Assembly: GCA_934667845.1 (NCBI GenBank)
Contig: CAKUMQ010000086.1
Location: forward strand, 1-8,135
Direction: 5' to 3'
Length of the DNA: 8,135 bases
DNA from: an uncultured Eubacteriales bacterium
GTDB taxonomy: Bacteria > Bacillota > Clostridia > Oscillospirales > Acutalibacteraceae
Shown here: piece by piece, positions 1 to 5,705 of the stretch
Numbering within the stretch: the stretch's first letter is position 1
Layout of the letters: the number at the start of each line of letters is the position of its first letter
Position numbers and translations under genes: made by a program
The notes under the pieces: model-generated
Told to the model about the DNA's origin: nothing
Seen by the model: the letters and a program-made list of their open reading frames with translations, nothing else
Database searches by the model: none

Positions 1-30
1 AAAAAGCGGTTGTCCCTCTTGCTTTTTTTT
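1..30 (+). terminator. Possible 3' end of an upstream terminator
   Basis: A run AAAAAGC (1-7) can pair with GCTTTTT (21-27), and the downstream strand continues as a tract of eight T. A GG/CC pair inside the 13-base loop could extend the stem. This looks like an intrinsic terminator for a gene left of the window, but the window edge prevents seeing whether the stem is longer. Its 3' side overlaps the proposed secG -35 element. Confidence 0.35.
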
Positions 31-47
31 GAAAGATGTGGTATGCT
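19..47 (+). promoter_or_regulatory. Predicted sigma-A promoter of secG
   Basis: TTGCTT (19-24) is separated by 17 bases from TATGCT (42-47), and a TG at 39-40 gives an extended -10 (TGnTATGCT). Transcription would start near 54, leaving a leader of about 40 bases before the secG start codon at 96. This is pattern matching only. Confidence 0.5.
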
Positions 48-95
48 TATAAGAGAGAATTATGTGGATATTATCACTTGGAGGTTTACAGCCGT

Positions 96-347
96 ATGAC
101 AGTCTGGGAAATCATTATCGGAATCGTTTTGATCATTCTTTCGTTGATCATGATCGGCGTGGTGCTGCTGCAGGAGGGACGTGAGTCCAATCTGGGTGCG
201 ATCGCCGGTGCGGCGGATTCCTTTATGGAAAAGGGCCGCGCGCGGACGCTGGATGCCGTTCTGGCGAAGTGGACAAAGGTGCTTGCCATCGTGTTCTTCG
301 TCATGGTGCTGGCGGGTATGCTGGTCACCACGTTCCTCGGCGCATAA
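96..347 (+). CDS. secG: SecG, protein-export channel subunit
   Basis: Small integral membrane subunit of the SecYEG translocon, which helps SecA-driven export across the cytoplasmic membrane. The 83-residue product has the family layout: a first hydrophobic helix at about residues 4-25, a polar cytoplasmic loop, and a second helix at about 60-80. The loop carries the SecG-like stretch VVLLQEGRESNLGAIAG, related to the usual LLQ(S/E)G...LG.I.G signature, followed by a charged segment (MEKGRARTLD). The ATG at 96 is preferred because GGAGG lies at 80-84, 11 bases upstream. An in-frame ATG at 36 would add an unrelated 20-residue leader and would sit inside the predicted -10 region. The gene has its own promoter and a strong terminator immediately downstream, so it appears monocistronic. 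Length and hydropathy fit SecG well. Confidence 0.93.
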   Translation: MTVWEIIIGIVLIILSLIMIGVVLLQEGRESNLGAIAGAADSFMEKGRARTLDAVLAKWTKVLAIVFFVMVLAGMLVTTFLGA

Positions 348-377
348 GGTCGGGAGCGAGCAGGGAGAAACGGGATA

Positions 378-410
378 AGCTCTCTCCGGTCAGGCCGGAG
401 GGGGCTTTTT
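378..410 (+). terminator. Intrinsic terminator after secG
   Basis: A 12-bp stem (378-389 with 395-406, some G-T pairs) closes a five-base loop and is followed by a run of T at 406-410. It starts 31 bases after the secG stop codon and separates secG from the next gene, whose start is only 27 bases further on. Some read-through is therefore possible. Confidence 0.8.
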
Positions 411-436
411 GCTTTCACAACAGAGGGGGAGACGGT

Positions 437-1177
437 ATGCCGAAAAATCCGTCGGGCACAGGAAAGCCCGATGCGTCAAAAAGGAAGCGGAGGTTTTTGA
501 AGATCGGGGCGATCAGTGCGGGCTGCCTGCTGCTGACCGGTGCGCTCGCCGTGTTCGGCGTGGACGCCTATGTGGCGCAGACCGGCGCGCGGCAGATCCT
601 GTCGCCGGCGGAGGCGGAGAAGCTCACGGATGTGGACTGCATTCTGGTGCTTGGCTGCTATGTCAACGAAAACGGCGTGCCGAGCGATATGCTGGCAGAC
701 CGTCTGCGCCGCGGGGTGGAGCTGCAGAAGGCGGGCGTATCGTCAAAGCTGCTGATGAGCGGCGACCATGGGCGCGAGGAGTATAACGAGGTCGAGGCAA
801 TGAAGCAGTATGCCATCGACGCGGGCGTTGCGTCTGAGAACGTGTTCATGGATCACGCGGGCTTTTCCACCTATGAAAGCATGTACCGCGCCAAAGAGGT
901 GTTCTGCGCGAAAAAGATCGTCATCGTGACGCAGGAATACCACCTTAAGCGTGCCGTGTATGCGGCGCGGGCGCTGGGGCTTGACGCCTATGGTGTGGCG
1001 GCGGATTATCACCGCTATCGCGACCAGTTCCCGCGGGACTGCCGCGAGGTGCTGGCGCGGGTCAAGGATTTCGGCACGGCGGTGTTCCGACCGGAGCCGA
1101 CGTTTCTGGGTGAACCGATCCCGGTGAGCGGAAACGGAGATGTGACCAATGCCGAGAGCGTATTCAAAGTGAAATAA
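437..1177 (+). CDS. SanA/YdcF-family (DUF218) membrane-anchored protein
   Basis: A 246-residue protein with a basic N-terminus (KRKRR at 15-19), one hydrophobic anchor at about 22-43, and a DUF218 domain at about 66-215. Family landmarks are a beta strand ILVLGCYV (69-76), LADRLRRGVEL (87-97), LLMSGDHG (105-112), the segment DHAGFSTYES (139-148), and IVTQEYHLKRA (163-173). The last two closely recall the vancomycin-exclusion protein SanA of enterobacteria. SanA-type proteins act at the cell envelope and affect its barrier function; their biochemical activity is not settled. The ATG at 437 follows GAGGGGGAG at about 423-431; longer in-frame reading upstream would run back through the secG terminator and into secG, so it is rejected. 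The gene lies between two strong terminators. No promoter was recognised in the short gap, so it may depend on secG read-through. The tail after residue 216 is variable and has no recognised domain. Confidence 0.82.
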   Translation: MPKNPSGTGKPDASKRKRRFLKIGAISAGCLLLTGALAVFGVDAYVAQTGARQILSPAEAEKLTDVDCILVLGCYVNENGVPSDMLADRLRRGVELQKAGVSSKLLMSGDHGREEYNEVEAMKQYAIDAGVASENVFMDHAGFSTYESMYRAKEVFCAKKIVIVTQEYHLKRAVYAARALGLDAYGVAADYHRYRDQFPRDCREVLARVKDFGTAVFRPEPTFLGEPIPVSGNGDVTNAESVFKVK

Positions 1178-1190
1178 ACGGAGACAAAAG

Positions 1191-1229
1191 AAAGCCCGTC
1201 CGCCGGAATGTTCCGGCGGACGGGCTTTT
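1191..1229. terminator. Strong bidirectional intrinsic terminator
   Basis: An 18-bp perfect inverted repeat (1191-1208 with 1211-1228), probably with a few loop bases unpaired in RNA, has a T run on the plus strand. On the minus strand it is followed by CTTTTG. It lies between the convergent SanA-like gene (ends 1177) and the gamma-like gene (ends 1250), so it can end transcription from both sides. Confidence 0.92.
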
Positions 1230-1249
1230 GTGCGGCAGAACAGCGGCGC

Positions 1250-1384
1250 TTACTTGCGCTTTTTGGTCAGGGTGTTGAGCAGTGCAGTAATGCCGATCAG
1301 CACGCCGATCACGACGAAGATGCACAGCATGCCCTCGCCCATATAGACCAGATTATCCGCAAAGGCGGTAATATTCCATTCCAT
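1250..1384 (-). CDS. Short OadG-like gamma subunit of Na+ pump decarboxylase
   Basis: A 44-residue protein not obvious from length alone. It has a short N-terminal segment (MEWNITAFADNLVYMGEGM), a single hydrophobic helix at about residues 19-37 (LCIFVVIGVLIGITALLNT), and a basic end KKRK. That is the layout of the membrane anchor of OadG/MmdD-type gamma subunits, which hold Na+-translocating decarboxylases together. Typical gamma subunits are about 80-130 residues and have a cytoplasmic tail that contacts the alpha subunit; here that tail is absent. The start is supported by AAAGGAG at about 1393-1399, eight bases upstream and overlapping the stop codon of the beta gene. The 13-base gap implies cotranscription and translational coupling. 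Identification rests on size, topology, position after the beta gene and the GMLCIFVVIGVL-like helix, so it is reasonable but not certain. Confidence 0.75.
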   Translation of the reverse strand: MEWNITAFADNLVYMGEGMLCIFVVIGVLIGITALLNTLTKKRK

Positions 1385-1397
1385 GTGTGACGCTCCT

Positions 1398-2519
1398 TTA
1401 CATGAAGAACTTCAGGATCAGACCGCCCGCGATGACCGAGGCGATCTGACCGGACACGTTGACGCCGATGGACTGCATCAGCAGGAAGTTCTGCGGATCC
1501 TCGGCAAGCCCCATTTTGTGAACGATCCGCCCAGACATCGGGAAAGCGGAGATGCCCGCCGCGCCGATCATCGGGTTGACCTTTTTCTTCAGGAACAGGT
1601 TCAGGAATTTGGCAAACAGCACACCGCCCGCCGTGTCCATGATGAAGGCGATCAGTCCGAGCAGGAGGATCAGCAGGGTCTTGACATTCAGGAATTTTTC
1701 GGCGGTCATCTGCGAGGCGATGGTGATGCCGAGGAAGATGGTGATGAGGTTTGCCAGCACCTTCTGCGCCGTCTCCGAGAGGGAATCCAGCACGCCGCAC
1801 TCGCGGATCAGGTTGCCGAACATCAGGAAGCCGACCAGCGAAACAGAGGCAGGCGCGACAAGTCCCGCCACAACGGTGATGATGATCGGGAAGAGGATGC
1901 GGGTCAGGCGGGAGACCTCTTTCTGCTCATACGGCATCCGGATCATCCGCTCTTTTTTGGTGGTCAGCAGCTTGATGACCGGCGGCTGAATGATCGGCAC
2001 GAGCGCCATATACGAATAGGCGGCGACCATGATGGCGCCGAGATAATCCGAGCCGAGCTTCTGCGCCACGATAATGGAGGTGGGGCCGTCGGCGGCGCCG
2101 ATCACGGCGATGGAAGCGGCGTCCCTGATCGGGAAAAAGACCGAGGCCAAGCACAGCGTGAAGAAAATACCGAACTGTGCCGCCGCGCCGAAGATCATCA
2201 GCTTGGGGTTGGCGAGCAGCGGTCCGAAATCGATCATGGCGCCGATGCCGATGAACAAAATCAGCGGAAACAGCTCGTTGCGGATGCCCGCATCGAACAG
2301 CACGCTGAGCGCGCCGCGCTCCGTGACACCGTCGACCAGCTGATCAATGGCGCCGGACAGCGGAAGATTGACCAGGATCGCGCCGAAGCCGATCGGCAAA
2401 AGCAGCGTCGGCTCCATATCCTTGGCGATGGCGAGATAGATCAGCAGTCCGCCGATCGCCCACATGACCAGCATCTGCCATTGAAAATTTTCTACAAGGT
2501 TTTCGTACAGAATTTCCAT
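1398..2519 (-). CDS. Na+-translocating decarboxylase beta subunit (OadB/GcdB/MmdB family)
   Basis: Polytopic membrane subunit (373 residues) that couples decarboxylation of carboxybiotin to Na+ export in oxaloacetate, methylmalonyl-CoA or glutaconyl-CoA decarboxylases. Family landmarks are clear: GAADGPTSI (141-149), with an Asp at 144 matching the essential Asp203 of Klebsiella OadB, Tyr170 in AAYSYMALVP matching Tyr229, and NPMIGAAGISAFPMSGR (315-331), containing counterparts of Asn373, Gly377, Ser382 and Arg389. Asn354 in IGVNVSGQ matches Asn412. All key ion-path residues are thus present, so it should be active. Start ATG (2517-2519) follows AAAGAGG. No alpha or biotin-carrier gene is nearby, so the substrate cannot be assigned: the partner must be encoded elsewhere or be different. 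The gene leads a two-gene unit with the short gamma-like gene and has a long structured leader with a terminator, suggesting control by premature termination. Confidence 0.93.
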   Translation of the reverse strand: MEILYENLVENFQWQMLVMWAIGGLLIYLAIAKDMEPTLLLPIGFGAILVNLPLSGAIDQLVDGVTERGALSVLFDAGIRNELFPLILFIGIGAMIDFGPLLANPKLMIFGAAAQFGIFFTLCLASVFFPIRDAASIAVIGAADGPTSIIVAQKLGSDYLGAIMVAAYSYMALVPIIQPPVIKLLTTKKERMIRMPYEQKEVSRLTRILFPIIITVVAGLVAPASVSLVGFLMFGNLIRECGVLDSLSETAQKVLANLITIFLGITIASQMTAEKFLNVKTLLILLLGLIAFIMDTAGGVLFAKFLNLFLKKKVNPMIGAAGISAFPMSGRIVHKMGLAEDPQNFLLMQSIGVNVSGQIASVIAGGLILKFFM

Positions 2520-2569
2520 GGGTGCGCCTCTTTTCTGTTTAAACTCGAGGGGCTTGTCCGATAGTCAAC

Positions 2570-2609
2570 AAAAAAGACTCTTACCGCAAAAAGATCACGG
2601 TAAGAGTCT
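2570..2609 (-). terminator. Terminator in the leader of the decarboxylase beta gene (attenuator)
   Basis: On the minus strand a 12-bp perfect stem (2609-2598 with 2586-2575, loop of 11 bases) is followed directly by a run of T (2575-2570). It lies about 50 bases before the beta-subunit start and downstream of the promoter at 2700-2728, so it would end transcripts before the coding region. Its 5' arm is part of the segment GCGAGACTCTTACC (2612-2599), which also looks like the conserved 3' strand of the proposed aptamer. Folding of one would disrupt the other. On the plus strand the hairpin is also followed by TTTTT (2613-2617), but no plus-strand gene would use it. Confidence 0.85.
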
Positions 2610-2693
2610 CGCTTTTTAAGACACCAGCGGGCCGAAACGGCCGGGATTGACGCCGGTTGCCACGATATCTCGCAAGCTACTCCCTCTCAGGAT
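2599..2693 (-). ncRNA. Riboswitch-like leader, possibly yybP-ykoY (Mn2+) family
   Basis: The transcript from the promoter at 2700-2728 would begin near 2693. In order it holds GGGAGTAGC (2684-2676), a hairpin TTGCGA..GCAA (2675-2657), and a second arm CCGGC/GCTGG (2656-2652 with 2628-2624). That arm encloses GTCAATCC and a GGCCG/CGGCC hairpin (2642-2630). Then comes GCGAGACTCTTACC (2612-2599). The yybP-ykoY Mn2+-sensing RNAs, as I recall them, share a GGGGAGUAGC segment, a following hairpin, a GUCA-containing arm and a 3' strand of GCGAGnCyyUnnCC type. Here the 3' strand overlaps the 5' arm of a terminator, the arrangement expected of an ON switch. The basal stem P1 could not be settled (GAGAG with CTCTT is one choice). 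Known family members usually precede Mn2+ exporters or other cation transporters, not decarboxylase genes, so the class assignment is tentative. Confidence 0.5.
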
Positions 2694-2699
2694 ACCACT

Positions 2700-2728
2700 A
2701 GTATACCACACTATTTTCAAAAATGCAA
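2700..2728 (-). promoter_or_regulatory. Predicted promoter of the decarboxylase beta/gamma unit
   Basis: On the minus strand TTGCAT (2728-2723) is followed by a 17-base spacer and TATACT (2705-2700). A TG at 2708-2707 gives an extended -10. The start would be near 2693, giving a leader of about 174 bases before the beta-subunit ATG. A weaker alternative after the attenuator (TTGACT at 2568-2563, 19 bases, TTTAAA) has poor spacing. Confidence 0.75.
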
Positions 2729-2886
2729 TAGGATTTGTTCTGTGCGCGAAAAGAATGCTTCTTTGCGTGGAAATACGGGCGCGGACAGACCGCAGCGTGA
2801 CATTTGCGCGGCCGATCCGGTACCGGCGGCTTCCACCGCGGGGAGAGGGTTGCGGCGGCAAAAACCGGGAATACTGTCGCTGTCGC
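2729..2886. other. Intergenic stretch between divergent promoters, no gene seen
   Basis: No reading frame here has a ribosome site or a recognisable product. The stretch includes a GC-rich patch at 2817-2867 with the palindrome CCGGTACCGG (2817-2826) and several CCGC/GCGG blocks. That could be a dispersed intergenic repeat or a fold-back, but only one copy is present in the window. Confidence 0.5.
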
Positions 2887-2914
2887 TTGACATGCCCTGC
2901 AAAACGAATATACT
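2887..2914 (+). promoter_or_regulatory. Predicted strong promoter of the LysR-type gene
   Basis: A perfect -35 TTGACA (2887-2892), a 16-base spacer and a -10 TATACT (2909-2914) point to strong sigma-A transcription starting near 2921. That is about 47 bases before the regulator's start codon. No inverted repeat like the one upstream of the flavodoxin gene was seen here, so autoregulation through that same box is not apparent. Confidence 0.8.
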
Positions 2915-2967
2915 CTATCTGTAGCGGACATACCGTTCGCCGCGTGAACAGGGGAGGGCTGACAGGC

Positions 2968-3858
2968 ATGCTCAAACAGATCAGATATTTTCAGGCGGTC
3001 GTGCGCTGTGGCAGCTTTACGGAAGCCGCCGGAGAATGCTATATCTCCCAATCCGCCATATCCCAGCAGCTCCGGGCTTTGGAGCATGAGCTCGGTGCGG
3101 AGCTGCTGAAACGGGAGGGACGGAAATTTTCACTTACTCCTGCCGGTGAGCATTTCTATAAAAAGAGCCTGATCCTCACTGCCGATTTTGAAAGCCTGCG
3201 CCGGGAGACCCTGCGTATCGCGAGGGGAGAGGACCGGCAGCTTCGTATCGGCTATCTGAAATGCTGCGGCGGTCAGGCGCTTGCTGAGGCTGTCGCGGAA
3301 TTTTCGGCAAATCATCCCGATGTGCCGGTCGATGTTGCAGGCGGAAACCATGAGGAGCTGTATGATCTTCTCCGCACCGGCGGCGCAGATCTGGTGCTGA
3401 ACGATCAGCGGCGCGCATTTTCGGATGAGTATGTGAATTTTCCTCTGATCACAAGCGATTGTACCATTGCGATCTCCGACCGGAATCCGATCGCACAGCT
3501 TAAATGCGTCGATATTTCCGAGCTGAAAAATACCTCCTGTATTCTGATCGCGTCGCAGGATCAGCAGGACAATGAAGTGCATTATTATCGGGAGGTCGTC
3601 GGGTTTACCGGGGAATTTCTGTTTGCCGAGGATCCGGAGGAAGCCGGGCTGATGGTGGTCGGCGGAAGAGGCTTTATGCCGATCGACGGCGGAGGAAAAA
3701 CGCCGTGGTTTTGCCCGGCGGTTCGCCGCGTTCTGCTGTGCAGGGGCGGCAAACCGATCAAGCGCAATTACTGTGCTTTCTGGAAAGCCGATAATTCGGG
3801 TCGGTATGTGGAAGAATTTGCGGATATATTGAGAGCGCGGTTTTCTGCGTGGGAATAA
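2968..3858 (+). CDS. LysR-type transcriptional regulator
   Basis: DNA-binding regulator of 296 residues, a normal LysR length. The N-terminal winged helix-turn-helix is clear at about 2-60: LKQIRYFQAVVRCGSFTEAA, then SQSAISQQLRALEHELGAEL (27-46) as the recognition region, and the usual wing RKFSLTPAG (52-60). A linker helix follows, and an effector-binding (periplasmic-binding-like) domain starts at QLRIGYLKCC (91-100). The ATG at 2968 is preferred because GGGGAGGG lies at 2951-2958; the frame is open upstream, but that part would run back through the promoter. It lies immediately upstream of, and in the same direction as, a flavodoxin/aldo-keto reductase operon that carries a LysR-type box, so it probably controls that operon. 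The inducer is unknown. It has ten Cys residues, including the pair Cys99-Cys100, which leaves redox sensing open but unproven. A hairpin terminator follows, so it is transcribed separately. Confidence 0.93.
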   Translation: MLKQIRYFQAVVRCGSFTEAAGECYISQSAISQQLRALEHELGAELLKREGRKFSLTPAGEHFYKKSLILTADFESLRRETLRIARGEDRQLRIGYLKCCGGQALAEAVAEFSANHPDVPVDVAGGNHEELYDLLRTGGADLVLNDQRRAFSDEYVNFPLITSDCTIAISDRNPIAQLKCVDISELKNTSCILIASQDQQDNEVHYYREVVGFTGEFLFAEDPEEAGLMVVGGRGFMPIDGGGKTPWFCPAVRRVLLCRGGKPIKRNYCAFWKADNSGRYVEEFADILRARFSAWE

Positions 3859-3877
3859 GGCAAAAAGCGCTCCTGAC

Positions 3878-3905
3878 GGCGTTTGGGAGGCGAAAACGCC
3901 TTTTT
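3878..3905 (+). terminator. Intrinsic terminator after the LysR-type gene
   Basis: GGCGTTT (3878-3884) pairs with AAACGCC (3894-3900) around a nine-base loop and is followed by TTTTT (3901-3905). It begins 19 bases past the regulator's stop codon and isolates it from the flavodoxin operon, which has its own promoter. Confidence 0.8.
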
Positions 3906-3906
3906 A

Positions 3907-3923
3907 CATAAGTTTTTCTTATG
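3907..3923. promoter_or_regulatory. Probable LysR-type operator (T-N11-A inverted repeat)
   Basis: CATAAG-TTTTT-CTTATG is a perfect 6-bp inverted repeat with a five-base spacer and contains the T-N11-A pattern of LysR-type binding sites. Its centre (3915) is about 64 bases upstream of the start predicted from the TATAAT at 3967-3972. This matches the usual position (around -65) of the recognition site for LysR-type activators. The gene for such a regulator ends only about 50 bases upstream. The link between this box and that protein is inference. Confidence 0.72.
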
Positions 3924-3943
3924 CAACAGAGCGAAAATCCGAA

Positions 3944-3972
3944 TTGTTTCCGGTTTTTGAGACCTGTATAAT
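3944..3972 (+). promoter_or_regulatory. Predicted promoter of the flavodoxin/aldo-keto reductase operon
   Basis: TTGTTT (3944-3949), a 17-base spacer and a perfect TATAAT (3967-3972) predict a start near 3979 and a leader of about 65 bases. The imperfect -35 fits a promoter that needs an activator bound at the upstream inverted repeat. Confidence 0.75.
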
Positions 3973-4043
3973 ATAGGTATACGCGCTGGCAGACGGAAGA
4001 TCGGCTGTGTCGGCGGATACGGTTAAAAAGGAGACGGGTGGGT

Positions 4044-4562
4044 ATGGCTAAGTGTCTGATCCTCTATTACTCACGCAGGGGAGAAAATTACAAAAACGGG
4101 AGCATTGTCCGTCTCGCCAAGGGAAACACGGAGACGGTGGCGGAGTATATTGCCGCTGCTGTCGGCGGCGATCTGTTTGAGATTGAGACGGTAAAGCCCT
4201 ATGCCGGGGACTACCGCACCTGCACGGAGGAGGCCAAAAAGGAGCTTTCCGAAGGCGCGCGGCCGGAGCTTAAACAATATCTGCACAGCCTTGACGGCTA
4301 CGACACGGTATTTGTCTGCGGGCCGTGCTGGTGGGGCACATTCCCCTGCGCAGTGTTCTCACAGCTCGAGCGGCTGGATTTTACCGGCAAAAAAGTGATT
4401 GCGGTTATGACGCATGAGGGCAGCGGGCTGGGACACAGCGAGGCGGATCTGAAAAAGATCTGTCGGGGCGCTTCTTTCGGCAGGGGAATCGCCGTTTGGG
4501 GAGCAAAAGCCGCTGAGTCGGAGCGGGAGGTATCGGCTCTGGCGAGGCAGGCAGTAAAATAA
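4044..4562 (+). CDS. Flavodoxin-family protein (FMN-binding)
   Basis: A 172-residue flavodoxin-like electron carrier or flavoprotein of the cytoplasm. The first strand and phosphate-binding loop read LILYYSRRGENY (5-16), followed by an insertion and KGNTETVAEYIA (26-37), a pattern typical of the group in which the glycine-rich loop is split by extra residues. GPCWWGTFP (93-101) and THEGSGLG (123-130) fall where flavodoxins place the loops that stack on the FMN ring. The ATG at 4044 lies 10 bases after AAGGAG (4028-4033); an in-frame GTG at 4038 is too close to that site. It is the first gene of an operon with two Fe-S aldo/keto reductases. It may pass electrons to or from their clusters, or act as a quinone or other reductase on its own; the sequence does not decide. 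Confidence 0.87.
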   Translation: MAKCLILYYSRRGENYKNGSIVRLAKGNTETVAEYIAAAVGGDLFEIETVKPYAGDYRTCTEEAKKELSEGARPELKQYLHSLDGYDTVFVCGPCWWGTFPCAVFSQLERLDFTGKKVIAVMTHEGSGLGHSEADLKKICRGASFGRGIAVWGAKAAESEREVSALARQAVK

Positions 4563-4575
4563 GGAGGACAGCGGT

Positions 4576-5694
4576 ATGAATCGGTTTTTCAGTGAAGTCA
4601 AAAAGAACTTCGGATTCGGGTGTATGCGCCTGCCGATGAAGGGCGACGAGGTGGACTGTGAGGAATTCGCAAGGATGGTCGACACGTTTATCCAAAACGG
4701 ATTCAACTACTTTGATACGGCGCACGGCTATTTGGGCGGAAAAAGCGAAACGGCGATCCGCACCTGTCTGACCGGCCGGTATTCGCGGGATGCCTACATC
4801 CTGACGGATAAGCTGTCTACCCATCATTTTACGCGGCAGGAGGAGATCCGCCCGCTGTTTGAGAGTCAGCTTGCCGCCTGCGGGGTGGACTATTTTGACT
4901 TTTATCTGATGCACGCGCAGGACGCGGACATCTATGCCAAATACAAAAGGCTGCACGCCTATGAAACGGCGCTGGAATTCAAAAAAGAGGGCAGGATCCG
5001 ACACTTCGGCATTTCCTTCCACGACAAGGCGGCGGTGCTGGATCAGATCCTGACCGAATACCCGCAGGTCGAGGTCGTCCAGATCCAGTTTAACTATGTG
5101 GACTATGAGGACGCGTCGGTGGAGAGCCGGAAATGCTACGAGGTCTGTGAAAAGCACGGCAAGCCGGTCATTGTCATGGAGCCTGTCAAGGGCGGGAGCC
5201 TTGTCAACCTTCCGGAGGAGGCGGACCGGATCCTGCGCAGCTTAAACGGCGGCAGCAATGCGAGCTATGCCATCCGCTTTGCGGCGAGCTTCCCGCAGGT
5301 GATGATGGTGCTGTCCGGCATGGGAAACATGGAGATGATGTCGGAAAACATCGGGTTTATGAAGGCGTTTATGCCGCTGAACGACGCGGAGAGGAAAGCG
5401 GTCGGGCAGGTCTGCACCATTTTCCGTTCGCAGGATCTGATCCCCTGTACCGCCTGTCGGTACTGCATGGAGCGGTGCCCGCAGCATATCGCGATCCCGG
5501 ATCTGTTCGCCTGCCTGAACGCCAAGAAAAAGTTCAAAAGCTGGAATTCCGATTATTATTACAACAATATCCACACGAAAAACGGCGGCAAAGCCAGCGA
5601 CTGCATTAAGTGCGGCCGGTGCGAGCAGATCTGCCCGCAGCATCTGAAGATCCGTCAGCTGCTGACCGAGGTGGCAAACGAGTTTGACAAATAA
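4576..5694 (+). CDS. Aldo/keto reductase with C-terminal double [4Fe-4S] domain
   Basis: A 372-residue protein of the COG1453-type family: an aldo/keto reductase barrel (about 10-275) followed by a ferredoxin-like domain. The catalytic tetrad is complete: Asp47 and Tyr52 in FDTAHGY, Lys79 in TDKLS and His113 in LMHAQD. NAD(P)H-dependent carbonyl chemistry is therefore plausible. The C-terminal part carries two Cys-x2-Cys-x2-Cys-x3-Cys-Pro motifs (Cys291/294/297/301 and Cys343/346/349/353), expected to bind two [4Fe-4S] clusters. These let such enzymes exchange electrons with ferredoxin or flavodoxin. The stop of the flavodoxin gene overlaps the AAGGAGG (4561-4567) of this gene, and the gap is 13 bases, so the two are cotranscribed. 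The natural substrate is unknown. It is about 30% of barrel length longer than plain aldo/keto reductases because of the Fe-S extension. Confidence 0.92.
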   Translation: MNRFFSEVKKNFGFGCMRLPMKGDEVDCEEFARMVDTFIQNGFNYFDTAHGYLGGKSETAIRTCLTGRYSRDAYILTDKLSTHHFTRQEEIRPLFESQLAACGVDYFDFYLMHAQDADIYAKYKRLHAYETALEFKKEGRIRHFGISFHDKAAVLDQILTEYPQVEVVQIQFNYVDYEDASVESRKCYEVCEKHGKPVIVMEPVKGGSLVNLPEEADRILRSLNGGSNASYAIRFAASFPQVMMVLSGMGNMEMMSENIGFMKAFMPLNDAERKAVGQVCTIFRSQDLIPCTACRYCMERCPQHIAIPDLFACLNAKKKFKSWNSDYYYNNIHTKNGGKASDCIKCGRCEQICPQHLKIRQLLTEVANEFDK

Positions 5695-5705
5695 GGAGAA
5701 CAGCC

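Noticed and set aside
269..436. N-terminal extension of the SanA-like protein
   Set aside because: It would read through secG and its terminator hairpin; the ATG at 437 has a good ribosome site and begins a normal basic-plus-anchor N-terminus.
1383..2564. Plus-strand open frame of 393 codons opposite the decarboxylase beta gene
   Set aside because: It is rich in Asp, Arg, His and Gln with no family resemblance and no ribosome site, while the minus strand encodes a clear membrane protein with all family residues.
2563..2568. TTGACT on the minus strand as the main promoter of the decarboxylase beta gene
   Set aside because: The only -10 candidate (TTTAAA) has 19-base spacing and would leave a very short leader; the promoter at 2700-2728 is much better and explains the attenuator.
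2685..2690. CTGAGA on the minus strand as a thiamine-pyrophosphate riboswitch signature
   Set aside because: The second TPP signature (ACCTGATCTGG-like) and the two-arm layout are missing, and the downstream genes are not thiamine genes.
2647..2967. N-terminal extension of the LysR-type protein
   Set aside because: It would cross two promoters and the riboswitch-like leader; the helix-turn-helix starts right at the ATG at 2968, as in the family.
4038..4043. GTG start for the flavodoxin gene at 4038
   Set aside because: It lies only four bases after AAGGAG, whereas the ATG at 4044 has the usual spacing.
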